64,000 nucleotides of DNA from an uncultured Thermoproteales archaeon (GCA_938027595.1 CALJAK010000007.1:141982-205981); one strand, 5' to 3'; counted from the stretch's first letter, positions 8,238 through 16,881 are shown. The notes: generated from the sequence alone by a model not told the origin. Translations and numbers: made by a program.

Positions 8238-9405
8238 CTGCATTACCCATCCTCCTCACTCCCTCTTCAATCCTCTCAATAGTTTCAGTTACGAAAGACA
8301 CTCTCACGGCAGATCGATACGTCTCGCTGAAGTAACTACCGGGCACTACCGCAACTCCGTATTTCTCCAGTAACATCTCGGCGAACGCTTCGCCGTTTTT
8401 AATGTAACTAGAGAGATCTACAAAAATAAACATAGCGCCCGCCGGCGGTACAAAACGCGCCTTTGGCAGATATTTCCTCAACGCGGCGACTGCGGCATCT
8501 CTCTTACGTCTATATATCTCCACCACCTCACTCACGTACCTCAGCCTAACTTCGGAATTGAGATACACCGCCACCATATATTGCGCAAAAGACGGCGGGC
8601 AGTACACCATCTCCTCGTTAACTAACTTTATCTTAGGCACCACGTCTGGGGGGCCGTAGACATATCCAAGCCTCCACCCAGGTATCGCCGGGTCTTTAGA
8701 AAAAGTATTGATAGAGATTGTGTGATCCGGGGCAAATCTATACATATACACGTGACTCCCCTCGTAGATTAAAGTCTTGTATGCTTCATCTGTAATAATC
8801 CAGAATCCGTAGTCTTGCGCCAAGTCAGCTATAGCTTTGGCAGTCTCTACCCTGAGTGTCCTCCCAGTGGGGTTGTCTGGAGAAACCACCACCAACGCTT
8901 TCGTCCTCCGGCTCACTGTTTCTTTCAACACCTCGATATCTGGGTGGAAGCCGGCGTCTAGCTCTGTGACTACAGTCTTAACCACAGCGCCAAAATAATC
9001 GAGAAGCGGTCTGTAGCCGAAGTATGTGGGGTCCATCAACACCACCTCGTCGCCAGGCTCCACTATGGTGGCTAACGTCGAGAACATGCCAGCTTGTCCA
9101 CCGGCAGTCAACACGATTTGTTCAGGCGGTACGTCGAGCTGCCCCAGTTGTTTGAGATCTCGAGAAATCGCCTCTCTAGCTTCGTACACGCCTTGAGAGG
9201 GAGTGTAGGCGTAGAGATTCATGGAGTTCACTTTCAACGCTTCTCTCAACGCTTCTCGAACTTCCATGGGGGGTGGGACGCTGGGTTGTCCCGTAGAGAG
9301 CAGAATTACGTCTCTATTTTCTTTCTTCAATCTCTCTCGCATTTGATCTATCTTCCGCGTGGGTGACTCTCGAAACGCCGAAATTCTCTGGGAGAAACTA
9401 CGCAT
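8230..9405 (-). CDS. PLP-dependent aminotransferase, class I/II
   Basis: 391 aa, fold-type I aminotransferase of the aspartate/aromatic group. Family motifs are present: SPDNPTG (175-181), D206 that pairs with the PLP pyridine nitrogen, Schiff-base lysine K237 in NTFSKDPAIPGWRLGY, and a C-terminal Arg region (AVRVSFV) for the substrate carboxylate. The lysine context is slightly unusual (SKDPAIPGW rather than SKxxxMxGW). Substrate cannot be fixed from sequence; archaeal relatives act on aspartate, alanine or aromatic amino acids. It is divergent from the small RHH gene. Confidence 0.9.
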   Translation of the reverse strand: MRSFSQRISAFRESPTRKIDQMRERLKKENRDVILLSTGQPSVPPPMEVREALREALKVNSMNLYAYTPSQGVYEAREAISRDLKQLGQLDVPPEQIVLTAGGQAGMFSTLATIVEPGDEVVLMDPTYFGYRPLLDYFGAVVKTVVTELDAGFHPDIEVLKETVSRRTKALVVVSPDNPTGRTLRVETAKAIADLAQDYGFWIITDEAYKTLIYEGSHVYMYRFAPDHTISINTFSKDPAIPGWRLGYVYGPPDVVPKIKLVNEEMVYCPPSFAQYMVAVYLNSEVRLRYVSEVVEIYRRKRDAAVAALRKYLPKARFVPPAGAMFIFVDLSSYIKNGEAFAEMLLEKYGVAVVPGSYFSETYRSAVRVSFVTETIERIEEGVRRMGNAVT

Positions 9406-9425
9406 TGTGTTTAGGCACTACATCG

Positions 9426-9470
9426 TATATATATGTTTACGTTTATGGTTTCTATAAGAGAGCTATATAT
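9426..9470. promoter_or_regulatory. two divergent TATA elements, aminotransferase and RHH gene
   Basis: On the minus strand an ATATATACG element at 9425-9434 lies about 21-30 nt before the aminotransferase ATG (9405). On the plus strand a CTATATAT element at 9463-9470 lies 21-28 nt before the ATG at 9491. Confidence 0.6.
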
Positions 9471-9490
9471 TTCAGAGATGTCACATACGT

Positions 9491-9631
9491 ATGGAGGTAG
9501 TATCTATCACAATTTCAGAAAGTGAACTAGAGAAATTAGTCAAAAGATGTGAAAATTACGGCTTTGACAATCTAAACGATTGTGTAAATATGGCGTTGGC
9601 TCGCCTCTTGTACATATACAAGGGATTATAG
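9491..9631 (+). CDS. 46-aa ribbon-helix-helix-type regulator (small ORF)
   Basis: Translates from ATG to TAG as 46 aa, beginning MEVVSITISESELEKLV and ending LARLLYIYKGL. The pattern is that of a CopG/MetJ-type ribbon-helix-helix: a beta strand with alternating residues (VVSITIS), helix 1 (ESELEKLVKRCENYG), a turn, then helix 2 (LNDCVNMALARLLYIY). The family is normally 40-55 aa, so this is a whole protein. A TATA box is correctly spaced upstream. It ends tail-to-tail with the NurA-like gene, overlapping by 6 bp, and may regulate the neighbouring divergent aminotransferase or the cassette; that is inference. Confidence 0.7.
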   Translation: MEVVSITISESELEKLVKRCENYGFDNLNDCVNMALARLLYIYKGL

Positions 9632-10357
9632 CAAGTCTTTGGGATGTATCTGATTCCTCCCAATTGTCCACAACAAAAACTTCACGCTGTTGAGATATTT
9701 TTTGTTCATCTTAGATAAATGGTGCGCTAGGCGGAGCTTGATGGGGTACCTCACGAACAATCGGCAGAGGTCTTCAATTTTCAAACTCTTTGGATACTCC
9801 ACGTAAATCACCCAATCTGACTTGAGATACGTCCCGTAGTACCCGCCGACTTCCACCGGCTTTAGGTAAGAACCGCGGGGCCACCGACTCAAGACGCTGG
9901 CTGCCGTCGCCGACTCTCCCCAGAGTTTAGACATCTTTATGAAAACACTCCTCGCGCCGCCGTGGGGCATGTTAGGTCCATATCTAGCCTCAGCGGGTCC
10001 CTTTGACACTCCCACAATATGCCCCCCAGCTCTATAGGGCGTCAACGGTCCGTCGAGTAGAACTAACCCCTCTACTTCTTCGGCGAAGTTTATCTCGTTG
10101 AGTCTCGCATCTCTATGTGGATCTTCTACTCTCTTCACAACAACTCTCCGCCTGACTTCCCTACCGACAGCCACTAGCGACTGTATCAAAACGTTTGTGT
10201 TTCTAAATCTCTGGACTGCGTACCCAGAGTCCACCGCCGTGTAGTTGATGGGGGGACCACCACTGCATGGAGTCGCCAACTCTCCCAACTCTAAATACCC
10301 ATCATTTACATATTCAAATTCGACAAATTTCAAAATTTCAGACAACAATTGGCGCAT
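9626..10357 (-). CDS. NurA-like nuclease domain protein
   Basis: 243 aa, shorter than the canonical NurA elsewhere in this window (378 aa). It shows the two recognisable NurA elements: an early AVDSGYA motif with D43, and LVLLDGPL with D102, which in NurA coordinate Mn for 5'-3' exonuclease and endonuclease activity. The middle contains SRWPRGSYLKP, compatible with the structural core of the family. Its ATG overlaps the TAA of the preceding gene by one base, so it is translated with a large ATPase cassette, paralleling how HerA and NurA are paired. Family assignment is moderate. Confidence 0.65.
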   Translation of the reverse strand: MRQLLSEILKFVEFEYVNDGYLELGELATPCSGGPPINYTAVDSGYAVQRFRNTNVLIQSLVAVGREVRRRVVVKRVEDPHRDARLNEINFAEEVEGLVLLDGPLTPYRAGGHIVGVSKGPAEARYGPNMPHGGARSVFIKMSKLWGESATAASVLSRWPRGSYLKPVEVGGYYGTYLKSDWVIYVEYPKSLKIEDLCRLFVRYPIKLRLAHHLSKMNKKYLNSVKFLLWTIGRNQIHPKDLL

Positions 10358-10854
10358 TAATAAATCTCTCCAACTAGCTTTTCAAAAATTTTCTCCAACT
10401 TTTCTCTAGACATTTCGCCCACGATATCTAACACATGTGTGGGCAATTTGTCTACCTCACCTCTGAGATACTTATTCAACGCGGCGAGCGTGGGGGAGTG
10501 TCTATACTTCCGCCTCTCTGAAATTACGAGTTCTTTCAATCTCTTGTACTCGTCGCCCTCTCTAGACCACTTGAGAACTTCAGAGATTTCACTCTCAATC
10601 TTGTCAATGTACAGCGAGAGTGGCTCTGCTCTTATGACTACCCTACCGTCGATCACTGCGGCCACGGGCTTCTTTGTGAACTTCCCAACGCCAATTGTGA
10701 CTCCCCCCTCCACGGGAGCTATGGCTATTAGAGACTTCAACTCCCGGCCACCCAAAATCACCACATCGTAAAACTGCGGTGGTCCCCTGGCGTCAATCAC
10801 CACATCTCCCTCCACCTCTTCACTTCCCCTACGTATGACCACTCTAAGTGACAT
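10357..10854 (-). CDS. unknown protein, middle gene of ATPase/NurA-like cassette
   Basis: 165 aa from the ATG at 10854; a TTG at 10875 would add 7 residues. The ATG start overlaps the end of the ATPase gene by 11 bp. The N-terminal half is beta-rich (VVIRRGSEEVEGDVVIDARG, then a strand-turn-strand pattern to about residue 80); the C-terminal half is helical and charged with many Glu, Lys and Arg. No catalytic motif is evident. Its place between an ATPase and a nuclease suggests an adaptor or DNA-binding subunit, but this is inference and I do not recognise the family. Confidence 0.8.
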   Translation of the reverse strand: MSLRVVIRRGSEEVEGDVVIDARGPPQFYDVVILGGRELKSLIAIAPVEGGVTIGVGKFTKKPVAAVIDGRVVIRAEPLSLYIDKIESEISEVLKWSREGDEYKRLKELVISERRKYRHSPTLAALNKYLRGEVDKLPTHVLDIVGEMSREKLEKIFEKLVGEIY

Positions 10855-13666
10855 ATCTCTTCTCCACAAGTCCAACTCTGTACATTTTTTCTAAACTATC
10901 CTCCACCTCTCCCCGCGGTACGTCTATCTCTCTGGCTAACTTCTCTACGTCAATCAAGACCCCCCTCCCAACGCGAGCCACCGCCCACACCACTCTTGGA
11001 GACGCCCCGATTTTTGCAGACAGCGCTTCGACTGTCGCTTCCTCCATCCCTAGTTGTCTCGACCACTCGGACAACGTTTTCTTGACTTTCTGCGCCTCCA
11101 CGTGTTTTTCGTACCTCTTCCCCAACTCCACTGCGTAGAGTTTCAAATCGGCTAGATACCCATCTAATGGAGGCTCCGGGAGCTCCAGCAGTAGAGATAA
11201 ATCTCTCTCCACATCCACGGCGTCGTTGAGTTCTAGAGCCATGTGTCTTATCTCACCCCAGACCTTAGAGATGTCCTCTACTCTCTGTAGAATCCGTTCT
11301 TCTCTTTTCACAATGTCTTCGTTGATGTTCTCCACGAACTTCCGCCTTTGCGGCAATTTCTCTACTACTGTAGCCACTCTCTTCGCCAGTTTGTACTTCT
11401 CTTCTAACTCTTTCTCTGCTTCTCTCTTCACTTTTTCGTATAATTCTTCAAATTCAAGCAACTTCCGAGTTATCTCCCGTAGGATTTTTGCATAACTTGA
11501 CTGATTGTGGAAAGCGATGTTCACTTGGGAGGTGTTTAGTTTCTTCTCTATTTTCAAAACTCCCAGAGGTGTTTCTTTCTCAACTACAACTCTACTCATG
11601 GCGTGTAGCTTAGCTAACAAGTCGTGGAGATGTTGTCTCGCCATGTCTTCTCTGAATTTGTACAACAACTCGCCGCGTGGGATTAACTTACCCCGTAGAG
11701 TCATGAGTTCTACCAAGTCGTCTTCTCGCATATCTCTCCAGAGAAATACAGGGAAGAGCGTCTTCACCAATGACTTTAACTCTTTTTCGTGTATTGGCTC
11801 CTCCACTGCTTGTAGCATTTCTTCAATTGCGAAATACGCCTTGAGTCCCTCTACTTCTTTCTCTTCGTCTAGAGCCTCCGCCGCCTTGAGGAGCGCCATT
11901 TGTTTCTTCTCCTTCCCCTTCCTCAACGCCAGTGTGTACTTCACAACGTTTTCTCTAGCTTTTTCTCTCCCCAGTCGCACTACATCTACAAACTCCGGCG
12001 TCTCCACGTCGCGTTTCAAGATTTTCTCCACGGCGTATTTCACGAGTGTGTGTCGGAGTTTTTCTATCTTGTCTGCGCCGTATGTCAACACTGTGGTGAA
12101 CTCAGACGCCGACTCTCTGTAGTACCTCTTCCAGTATGCAGTTTGGAGAGGCGCCACGGCGTTTTGTATAGTTTCCGTAAGTAACACTCTGCTAGTTATG
12201 AACACAGCCACGTAATCTACTGCGTACTCGCCCAGTGCGCCCTGGGAGACAATTGCAGCCAGCTGGGCAGCCACTCGCTTCAATTCGTCGTCTCTATCGA
12301 CGTGGAAAAATAGATACAACTCCCTCATGCCCATGTTGTTTAACCACACTCCATGCCCACAACAGACGCGTAGCTTTATGCCGGATATGCCCAGCGCTCT
12401 CTCTATCTCTTCCAGGAGGACTGGTGGGTTTTCCAATTTTTGTCCATATTCTCTCGCTAAAGCTTTAACGTTCTGCACTTCGTCTCCCAACACTCGTTTA
12501 GCTACTTCTTCCGAAATCACGTAACGTCTCCCCACCGCTGGAATGTCTAACGCTTCTTCAGCTATGAGGTAGAGATATAACCTGCCCCCCTCAACTAACG
12601 TGTAGTAGAGATACGGTTCGTACGAGACGTTTTTTGGGTCTCTCAAATCTAAATCTCTACCCCGCGCTGCGACGTAGTCTCTAACTACACTCATAGCGTT
12701 TTTGTCGTCATATGGAACTCTATAGAGATAAACTTCTCGCGATATGTAAGTTCTCTCTTCGTGCGGAGTGCCGGCGAAAGCCAACTCCAACACCCAATCC
12801 TCCACGTCTGGGTCTATCCCCTCCTCTCTCAACAAGTGAGCCAACCCCCCACCTGACTTCTTTATCTGCAGTAGTCTAGCCATGTATTTCATCAACGACC
12901 TCGGGGTGGTCTCTCCCTTTCTTCTAGCCAAGTGATACACAGCCGCTAGCTCGTGAAGCGTGAAGGGACTCAACGAGTCAAGTTCTCCAATCTCTATCTT
13001 GCGACGTCTCTCCTCTGGGGAATAAGCCGCAAGTCGCTGTCTCACTACTTCTACAAAATTCCAAAATGGAAATCTAGTGTCTATCACAATCTCTCTATAC
13101 ACTCTGCCAGTAGTTATGTCAAACACGTCGGGCACTACGTTTTTCAAAATTGTGTAGTACAACTGAGGCGTCAACGCAGCTATTATCAAAATTTTGGTGA
13201 ATTTTCCACTTTTCAAAATGTGGCGGTACGACTTGGGTTCTAGGAGAGCTCTAATGTAAGTGGCGACTCGTTGAATCATCTTCATGAATTTCTCGTCGGT
13301 TAAAGCCCCCAATTTGTGAGCCATAGCTATGCGGGAAATTTCGTCAGCTTCGTCAATCAAAACCACCAGCGGTTTGTTGCTCTCCGCCAGTGCAAACTCC
13401 CACTCCAGCGACAACGCCGTGCGGACTACTTCGAAACCGTTTTCTCTAGCCATTTGTTCAATTTCGTCGAGGAGTTCGCTCTTGCCCCAGCCGTAGGGAG
13501 CTATCACTACAGTCAAGACGTTGTTTTCGCCTTCTTTCATTAAGCTCATGACTTCGGCGATTTCTCTCAATTCTCTCTCTAGACCTACGGCTTTGTGTAG
13601 TTTAACGATGTGAGTGACACCGCTGGGGCTGAAGGGATGGTCTACAAAGGCGTACACGTGTGGCAT
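10844..13666 (-). CDS. large P-loop ATPase with C-terminal helical and winged-helix regions
   Basis: 940 aa from the ATG at 13666; a TTG at 13696 adds 10 residues. An N-terminal AAA-type module has Walker A APYGWGKS (56-63) and Walker B LVVLIDEADE (100-109). The central region is mixed alpha/beta. A charged coiled-coil segment lies at roughly 730-800, and the last 70 residues read as a winged helix (REIDVPRGEVEDSLEKMYRV), so DNA binding is likely. The first residue of the Walker A is Ala rather than Gly. Downstream genes encode an unknown protein and a NurA-like nuclease, suggesting an ATP-driven DNA-processing machine. No close family is recognised. Confidence 0.85.
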   Translation of the reverse strand: MPHVYAFVDHPFSPSGVTHIVKLHKAVGLERELREIAEVMSLMKEGENNVLTVVIAPYGWGKSELLDEIEQMARENGFEVVRTALSLEWEFALAESNKPLVVLIDEADEISRIAMAHKLGALTDEKFMKMIQRVATYIRALLEPKSYRHILKSGKFTKILIIAALTPQLYYTILKNVVPDVFDITTGRVYREIVIDTRFPFWNFVEVVRQRLAAYSPEERRRKIEIGELDSLSPFTLHELAAVYHLARRKGETTPRSLMKYMARLLQIKKSGGGLAHLLREEGIDPDVEDWVLELAFAGTPHEERTYISREVYLYRVPYDDKNAMSVVRDYVAARGRDLDLRDPKNVSYEPYLYYTLVEGGRLYLYLIAEEALDIPAVGRRYVISEEVAKRVLGDEVQNVKALAREYGQKLENPPVLLEEIERALGISGIKLRVCCGHGVWLNNMGMRELYLFFHVDRDDELKRVAAQLAAIVSQGALGEYAVDYVAVFITSRVLLTETIQNAVAPLQTAYWKRYYRESASEFTTVLTYGADKIEKLRHTLVKYAVEKILKRDVETPEFVDVVRLGREKARENVVKYTLALRKGKEKKQMALLKAAEALDEEKEVEGLKAYFAIEEMLQAVEEPIHEKELKSLVKTLFPVFLWRDMREDDLVELMTLRGKLIPRGELLYKFREDMARQHLHDLLAKLHAMSRVVVEKETPLGVLKIEKKLNTSQVNIAFHNQSSYAKILREITRKLLEFEELYEKVKREAEKELEEKYKLAKRVATVVEKLPQRRKFVENINEDIVKREERILQRVEDISKVWGEIRHMALELNDAVDVERDLSLLLELPEPPLDGYLADLKLYAVELGKRYEKHVEAQKVKKTLSEWSRQLGMEEATVEALSAKIGASPRVVWAVARVGRGVLIDVEKLAREIDVPRGEVEDSLEKMYRVGLVEKRYVT

Positions 13667-13708
13667 TGTATAGTTGTATATATGTACAACAGCCAAGAAA
13701 TCACAACG

Positions 13709-13720
13709 TTAAATATATCA
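13709..13720. promoter_or_regulatory. shared TATA element between ATPase cassette and GNAT operon
   Basis: GTTAAATATATC lies 23-34 nt before the GTG at 13743 on the plus strand. Read on the minus strand the same element would put transcription near 13690, giving a short leader before the ATPase ATG at 13666. Confidence 0.5.
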
Positions 13721-13742
13721 AACAAACCATTTCACAAATCAA

Positions 13743-14222
13743 GTGTTGAGGAGGTGTAAAGAACAAGATGTCCAATTTATTTACCAAATAGAGAAAGAGT
13801 CTTTCAAAGAAGACGACGTATATAGCGTGGAGCTTTTGAAGTTTTTGTGTTCTTTCTGTGGCGATTATTCCTACGTCTATCTCGCTGACGGAAAGCCCGT
13901 GGGGTACATAATTACATGTATAGAAAACCACTCTGCACATGTGATATCTATCGCAGTCGCGCCGCAGCATCGGAAGAGAGGAGTCGGGGCGGCTCTACTC
14001 TGCACTGCGTTGGAGTTGTTGTATAGAAAGAGAGTGGCGGAGGTATATCTAGAGGTGAGAGTTTCCAACTCCCCAGCGATTTCGTTCTATCGCTCGGCGG
14101 GTTTCGAAATTGCCGAGTTGGTGAAGAATTACTACAGCGACGGGGAAGACGGTTACAAATTCGTGTTGAGAGACGCAAATAGAGCTAGAGACTTCTGCAA
14201 GAGACGTTTAAATAATGTGTGA
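13743..14222 (+). CDS. GNAT-family N-acetyltransferase, RimI/Ard1-like
   Basis: 159 aa from a GTG. The acetyl-CoA site is visible as ISIAVAPQHRKRGVGAALL (about 69-87) with the Q/RxxGxG/A signature RKRGVG, and the C-terminal LEVRVSNSPAISFYRSAGF segment is the RimI/NAT hallmark, including N and Y near the acetyl-transfer centre. Archaeal RimI homologues acetylate protein N-termini or ribosomal proteins. It opens a three-gene operon and overlaps the next gene by 4 bp. Confidence 0.9.
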   Translation: MLRRCKEQDVQFIYQIEKESFKEDDVYSVELLKFLCSFCGDYSYVYLADGKPVGYIITCIENHSAHVISIAVAPQHRKRGVGAALLCTALELLYRKRVAEVYLEVRVSNSPAISFYRSAGFEIAELVKNYYSDGEDGYKFVLRDANRARDFCKRRLNNV

Positions 14223-14734
14223 AATATGTGAACGTCTGCATCGCCAGCGGGGGCAAGGGGGGCACTGGCAAAACAACATTCGCCACAGTGTTGAGCTACG
14301 TTTGGAAAAATTACGGCGTCTCTGTCAGTTTATCCACACCACTGAGGCGCGCCGGCGGTGGGGTAAACGTCGTGGACTTTCCCACGTTCCAGACTACAGA
14401 CGTGATTTATGTAGAGAGTCTCTTGAAGTGTCACGGCGTGATTTACGTAGTGGAGGAAGACGTGGAGTGCGTCAAGGCAGTGGATCAAATCCACGTAATT
14501 GCCAAGAGAGACGTGTGGGGAGTTGTGGTGAACAAAGTGTTTGCGAAACCCAGCAAGTTGTTCCAGAAACTCTACGGTAGGTTGGGCCCACTGTACGTTG
14601 TACATTTTGACGAGAAGTTAGCTATGCACAGAGCTGTCGGCATGTCGCCACATGAAGTGAGGTCGCGAGCTGTGTTGGAGATGGGTAGAGCGGCTGTGGA
14701 CATTCTAAAGTTTAAATTTGGAAAATCAACGTGA
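14219..14734 (+). CDS. minimal MinD/ParA-like P-loop ATPase
   Basis: 171 aa from a GTG overlapping the GNAT stop. The deviant Walker A GGKGGTGKTT (11-20) carries the signature lysine K13 and K18, and VVDFP at 51-55 matches the switch II region. The protein is about 80-90 residues shorter than typical MinD/ParA: the segment with the DxD motif after the first helix is missing, since strand two runs straight into the switch region. Overall it looks like a compact nucleotide switch. Function is unknown; the neighbours are an acetyltransferase and a phosphoesterase. Confidence 0.8.
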   Translation: MKYVNVCIASGGKGGTGKTTFATVLSYVWKNYGVSVSLSTPLRRAGGGVNVVDFPTFQTTDVIYVESLLKCHGVIYVVEEDVECVKAVDQIHVIAKRDVWGVVVNKVFAKPSKLFQKLYGRLGPLYVVHFDEKLAMHRAVGMSPHEVRSRAVLEMGRAAVDILKFKFGKST

Positions 14735-14737
14735 GAC

Positions 14738-15505
14738 GTGCGTGGTTTATTGTTCAAAAACCGCCGGCGGCGAGTTCTGCTGCTTGCCGACACACATGTG
14801 GGTTACGAAGTGGAGTTGAGGAAGAGCGGCGTTAATGTAGTTAGCCAGACGGAGAAGTTAACCACGGCGGTGTTGGAGCTAGTTGATTTCCACAACGCCA
14901 CCTCTGTGGCCATACTGGGCGACGTGAAGCACGAGTTGCCAGTGCCAAGAGAGAGTGCGGAGGAGGTGAGGACGTTTCTCAAACGGTTGGCCAAGAGCGT
15001 GCCGGTGTTGTTGATTCCCGGAAATCACGACTCCATGCTTCACGAAATTGCGTCTGGCATCGACGGCGTTGAGGTGGGGCCCACCCGCGGCGTGTTTCTG
15101 GGGAGGACGCTGTTGACTCATGGACACGTGAAACCCAATAGGGAGGATTTAGAAGCGGCGGAGGCGTTAGTCATGGGGCACACACACCCAGCTGTTGTGG
15201 TGCGTGACGAGATTGGCTACGCGTCGAAAGAACCCGCAGTCTTGAAGATATACACGTCGCGGGTTAAGTTCTGCAAATCGCTCTATGGAGAGCCTTGTAG
15301 ACGCCGCGATAGAGTTAAAATAATCGTGCTGCCGGCGGCTCATCCGTTGATAACTGGCGTTGAGGTGAGAGAAGTGCCGCAGCTAGCCAGAGAGGGCCGC
15401 ACTCTTTTAAAGTACGTAGAGTGGACGCCAGACGACGTGGAGATATACCTAACCGACTTGACTTACATGGGGACGTTTTCAGACTTGGTGGCAATTTCGC
15501 CATGA
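14738..15505 (+). CDS. metallophosphoesterase, calcineurin-like (COG1407 type)
   Basis: 255 aa from a GTG. The metal-binding signature is complete: DTH (18-20), GDVKHE, GNHD and GHTHP, which bind a dinuclear metal centre. The archaeal COG1407 proteins with this arrangement are predicted ICC-like phosphoesterases without a settled substrate. It starts 3 bp after the MinD-like gene stop and completes the operon. The C-terminal portion after GHTHP includes several Cys and Arg residues (FCKSLYGEPCRRRDR) that may form an additional binding site. Confidence 0.85.
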   Translation: MRGLLFKNRRRRVLLLADTHVGYEVELRKSGVNVVSQTEKLTTAVLELVDFHNATSVAILGDVKHELPVPRESAEEVRTFLKRLAKSVPVLLIPGNHDSMLHEIASGIDGVEVGPTRGVFLGRTLLTHGHVKPNREDLEAAEALVMGHTHPAVVVRDEIGYASKEPAVLKIYTSRVKFCKSLYGEPCRRRDRVKIIVLPAAHPLITGVEVREVPQLAREGRTLLKYVEWTPDDVEIYLTDLTYMGTFSDLVAISP

Positions 15506-15569
15506 GATGAGAACATCACGCTTCAGGCGCTGCCCGCACCGCACATCGATAGTGTCGAGATACACGTTT

Positions 15570-16343
15570 TTATCTTTTCCGCCCCGACACAATCCAACCA
15601 GCGTGCGCCTCAAAGGAGCCGGGTCTCAATTCACCCAACGTGGGTTTCCACTTACGTATGTGAACCTCTTCGATAGATATGTGCACTACTCCATGCCTCT
15701 TCAAAGCGGTTAGCGTCTTCTGCACATGTTCCACAGTAGTGGAGAAGACCGCCAACCTCCCGCCGCATTTCAACGCAGCCACTGCGTTCTCTATGGCGTT
15801 CCAAGGGTCTCCCATGTCTAACACCACGGCGTCTAAGCCAACTAACCCAAAACCGGAGGTGGCGACGTCTCTGAGCTGAATGTCTACATAAGACTCAAGC
15901 CCCACGCTCTTTATGTTTCTAACGGCAATTCTCAAGTGGTCTAGCCGCTTTTCAAAACTGTAAACCACACCCCAGGGCTTCACATACCACGCCAAGACTG
16001 CAGTTAGAAACCCAGAGCCGGTGCCAGCCTCCGCCACGCGGGAGCCGGAGCCTACAGCTAACGTCTTCACTATATATACGGCGTCTTTTGGACGTATCAC
16101 TTGCGCCCTCACTTTGAATTTGTGGTCAATAACGTCGAAAATGGTGGCTGGCAACGCCGCTAGCCTCACGCCGATGGACGAAGTCACAGCCGAGCCGTGT
16201 GGCTTCCCGACTAACAAATCGGTGTCTACTTGTCCCCTAATAGTTTGAACCACGCCGGCGCCGGCTCTGACCACTGTCTCGAATCCAGAGTCGTCAATGA
16301 GCAGAGCCCAATCGCCTCTCTTAAACACGCTAGAATTTGACAA
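15570..16343 (-). CDS. trmI: tRNA (adenine-N1)-methyltransferase TrmI
   Basis: 257 aa, Rossmann-fold SAM methyltransferase that forms m1A at tRNA position 58 (and, in some archaea, 57). The N-terminal beta domain covers about 1-75. The family landmark RAQVIRPKDAVYIV lies near 78-91, the SAM loop EAGTGSGFLT near 104-113, and DMGDPWNAIENA supplies the catalytic Asp region. The C-terminal PTLGELRP segment is also typical. It overlaps the upstream unknown gene by 14 bp. Confidence 0.92.
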   Translation of the reverse strand: MSNSSVFKRGDWALLIDDSGFETVVRAGAGVVQTIRGQVDTDLLVGKPHGSAVTSSIGVRLAALPATIFDVIDHKFKVRAQVIRPKDAVYIVKTLAVGSGSRVAEAGTGSGFLTAVLAWYVKPWGVVYSFEKRLDHLRIAVRNIKSVGLESYVDIQLRDVATSGFGLVGLDAVVLDMGDPWNAIENAVAALKCGGRLAVFSTTVEHVQKTLTALKRHGVVHISIEEVHIRKWKPTLGELRPGSFEAHAGWIVSGRKR

Positions 16344-16806
16344 TGTGCCACCTGGGGAAGTATTTAGTCACCAAGTCCATGTCTCTATCTCTACCATACG
16401 CAGCGGCTCTATAACTAGCCAGCAGCACGTCACCCTCTTCAAAGCCGGCCGTGGCGGCTGATATCGCGAGGGGAACCACTACGTCTACTATTTTGTAGAG
16501 AGATTCGCCACCCCTCGCCCTAACGGCGTGGCAGAGTTGATAAAGCTCTGGCAAGACGTCGTTTAAGATTTCGCATTTGGGCATGCCGCCCAACTTCACC
16601 CCAAGCGTGGAGTTGAGGCGCACCGTGTCGTCGTCTGACATCTTCAAAGCTAGAGTGGAGATCATCTCCGGCGTGATTACTCTAGCCAGATGCCGCCTCA
16701 AGAGACTGCGGGGTGGCAGAATTCGCGTACCTACTATAGCCATATATGCAAACTCAGCCGCCAAACTCCAGAGTAGCTGCCTAATTCTCTTGTCTAGAGT
16801 GTACAT
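16330..16806 (-). CDS. hypothetical protein, unknown family
   Basis: 158 aa, mostly helical by composition, with one Cys pair far apart (C79, C92) and no clear transmembrane segment. The pattern of Leu/Ile-rich helices and the lack of catalytic motifs give no function. Its ATG follows a TATA-like TTATATATATAACC block at 16823-16836, and it overlaps trmI by 14 bp, so the pair is an operon; a role connected with tRNA modification is possible but not shown. Confidence 0.75.
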   Translation of the reverse strand: MYTLDKRIRQLLWSLAAEFAYMAIVGTRILPPRSLLRRHLARVITPEMISTLALKMSDDDTVRLNSTLGVKLGGMPKCEILNDVLPELYQLCHAVRARGGESLYKIVDVVVPLAISAATAGFEEGDVLLASYRAAAYGRDRDMDLVTKYFPRWHIVKF

Positions 16807-16872
16807 GGCTACATCTACACATTTATATATATAACCTACAGTAGCAAATGGGGCAGTAGACGTCTCACAACA

Positions 16873-16881
16873 GATTTAAAC
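16873..16881 (+). promoter_or_regulatory. TATA element of tRNA-Arg
   Basis: GATTTAAAC is centred about 23 nt upstream of the tRNA 5' end at 16900, the usual position for an archaeal tRNA promoter. Confidence 0.55.

Noticed and set aside
11505-12122. 205-aa plus-strand ORF inside the large ATPase gene
   Set aside because: Ser/Phe-rich composition typical of the antisense of a Lys/Glu-rich coding frame; no motif or promoter.
10844-13666. BREX BrxC/PglY identity for the large ATPase
   Set aside because: Only the P-loop and size recall BrxC; no methylase, BrxL or PglZ gene lies nearby and downstream genes differ.
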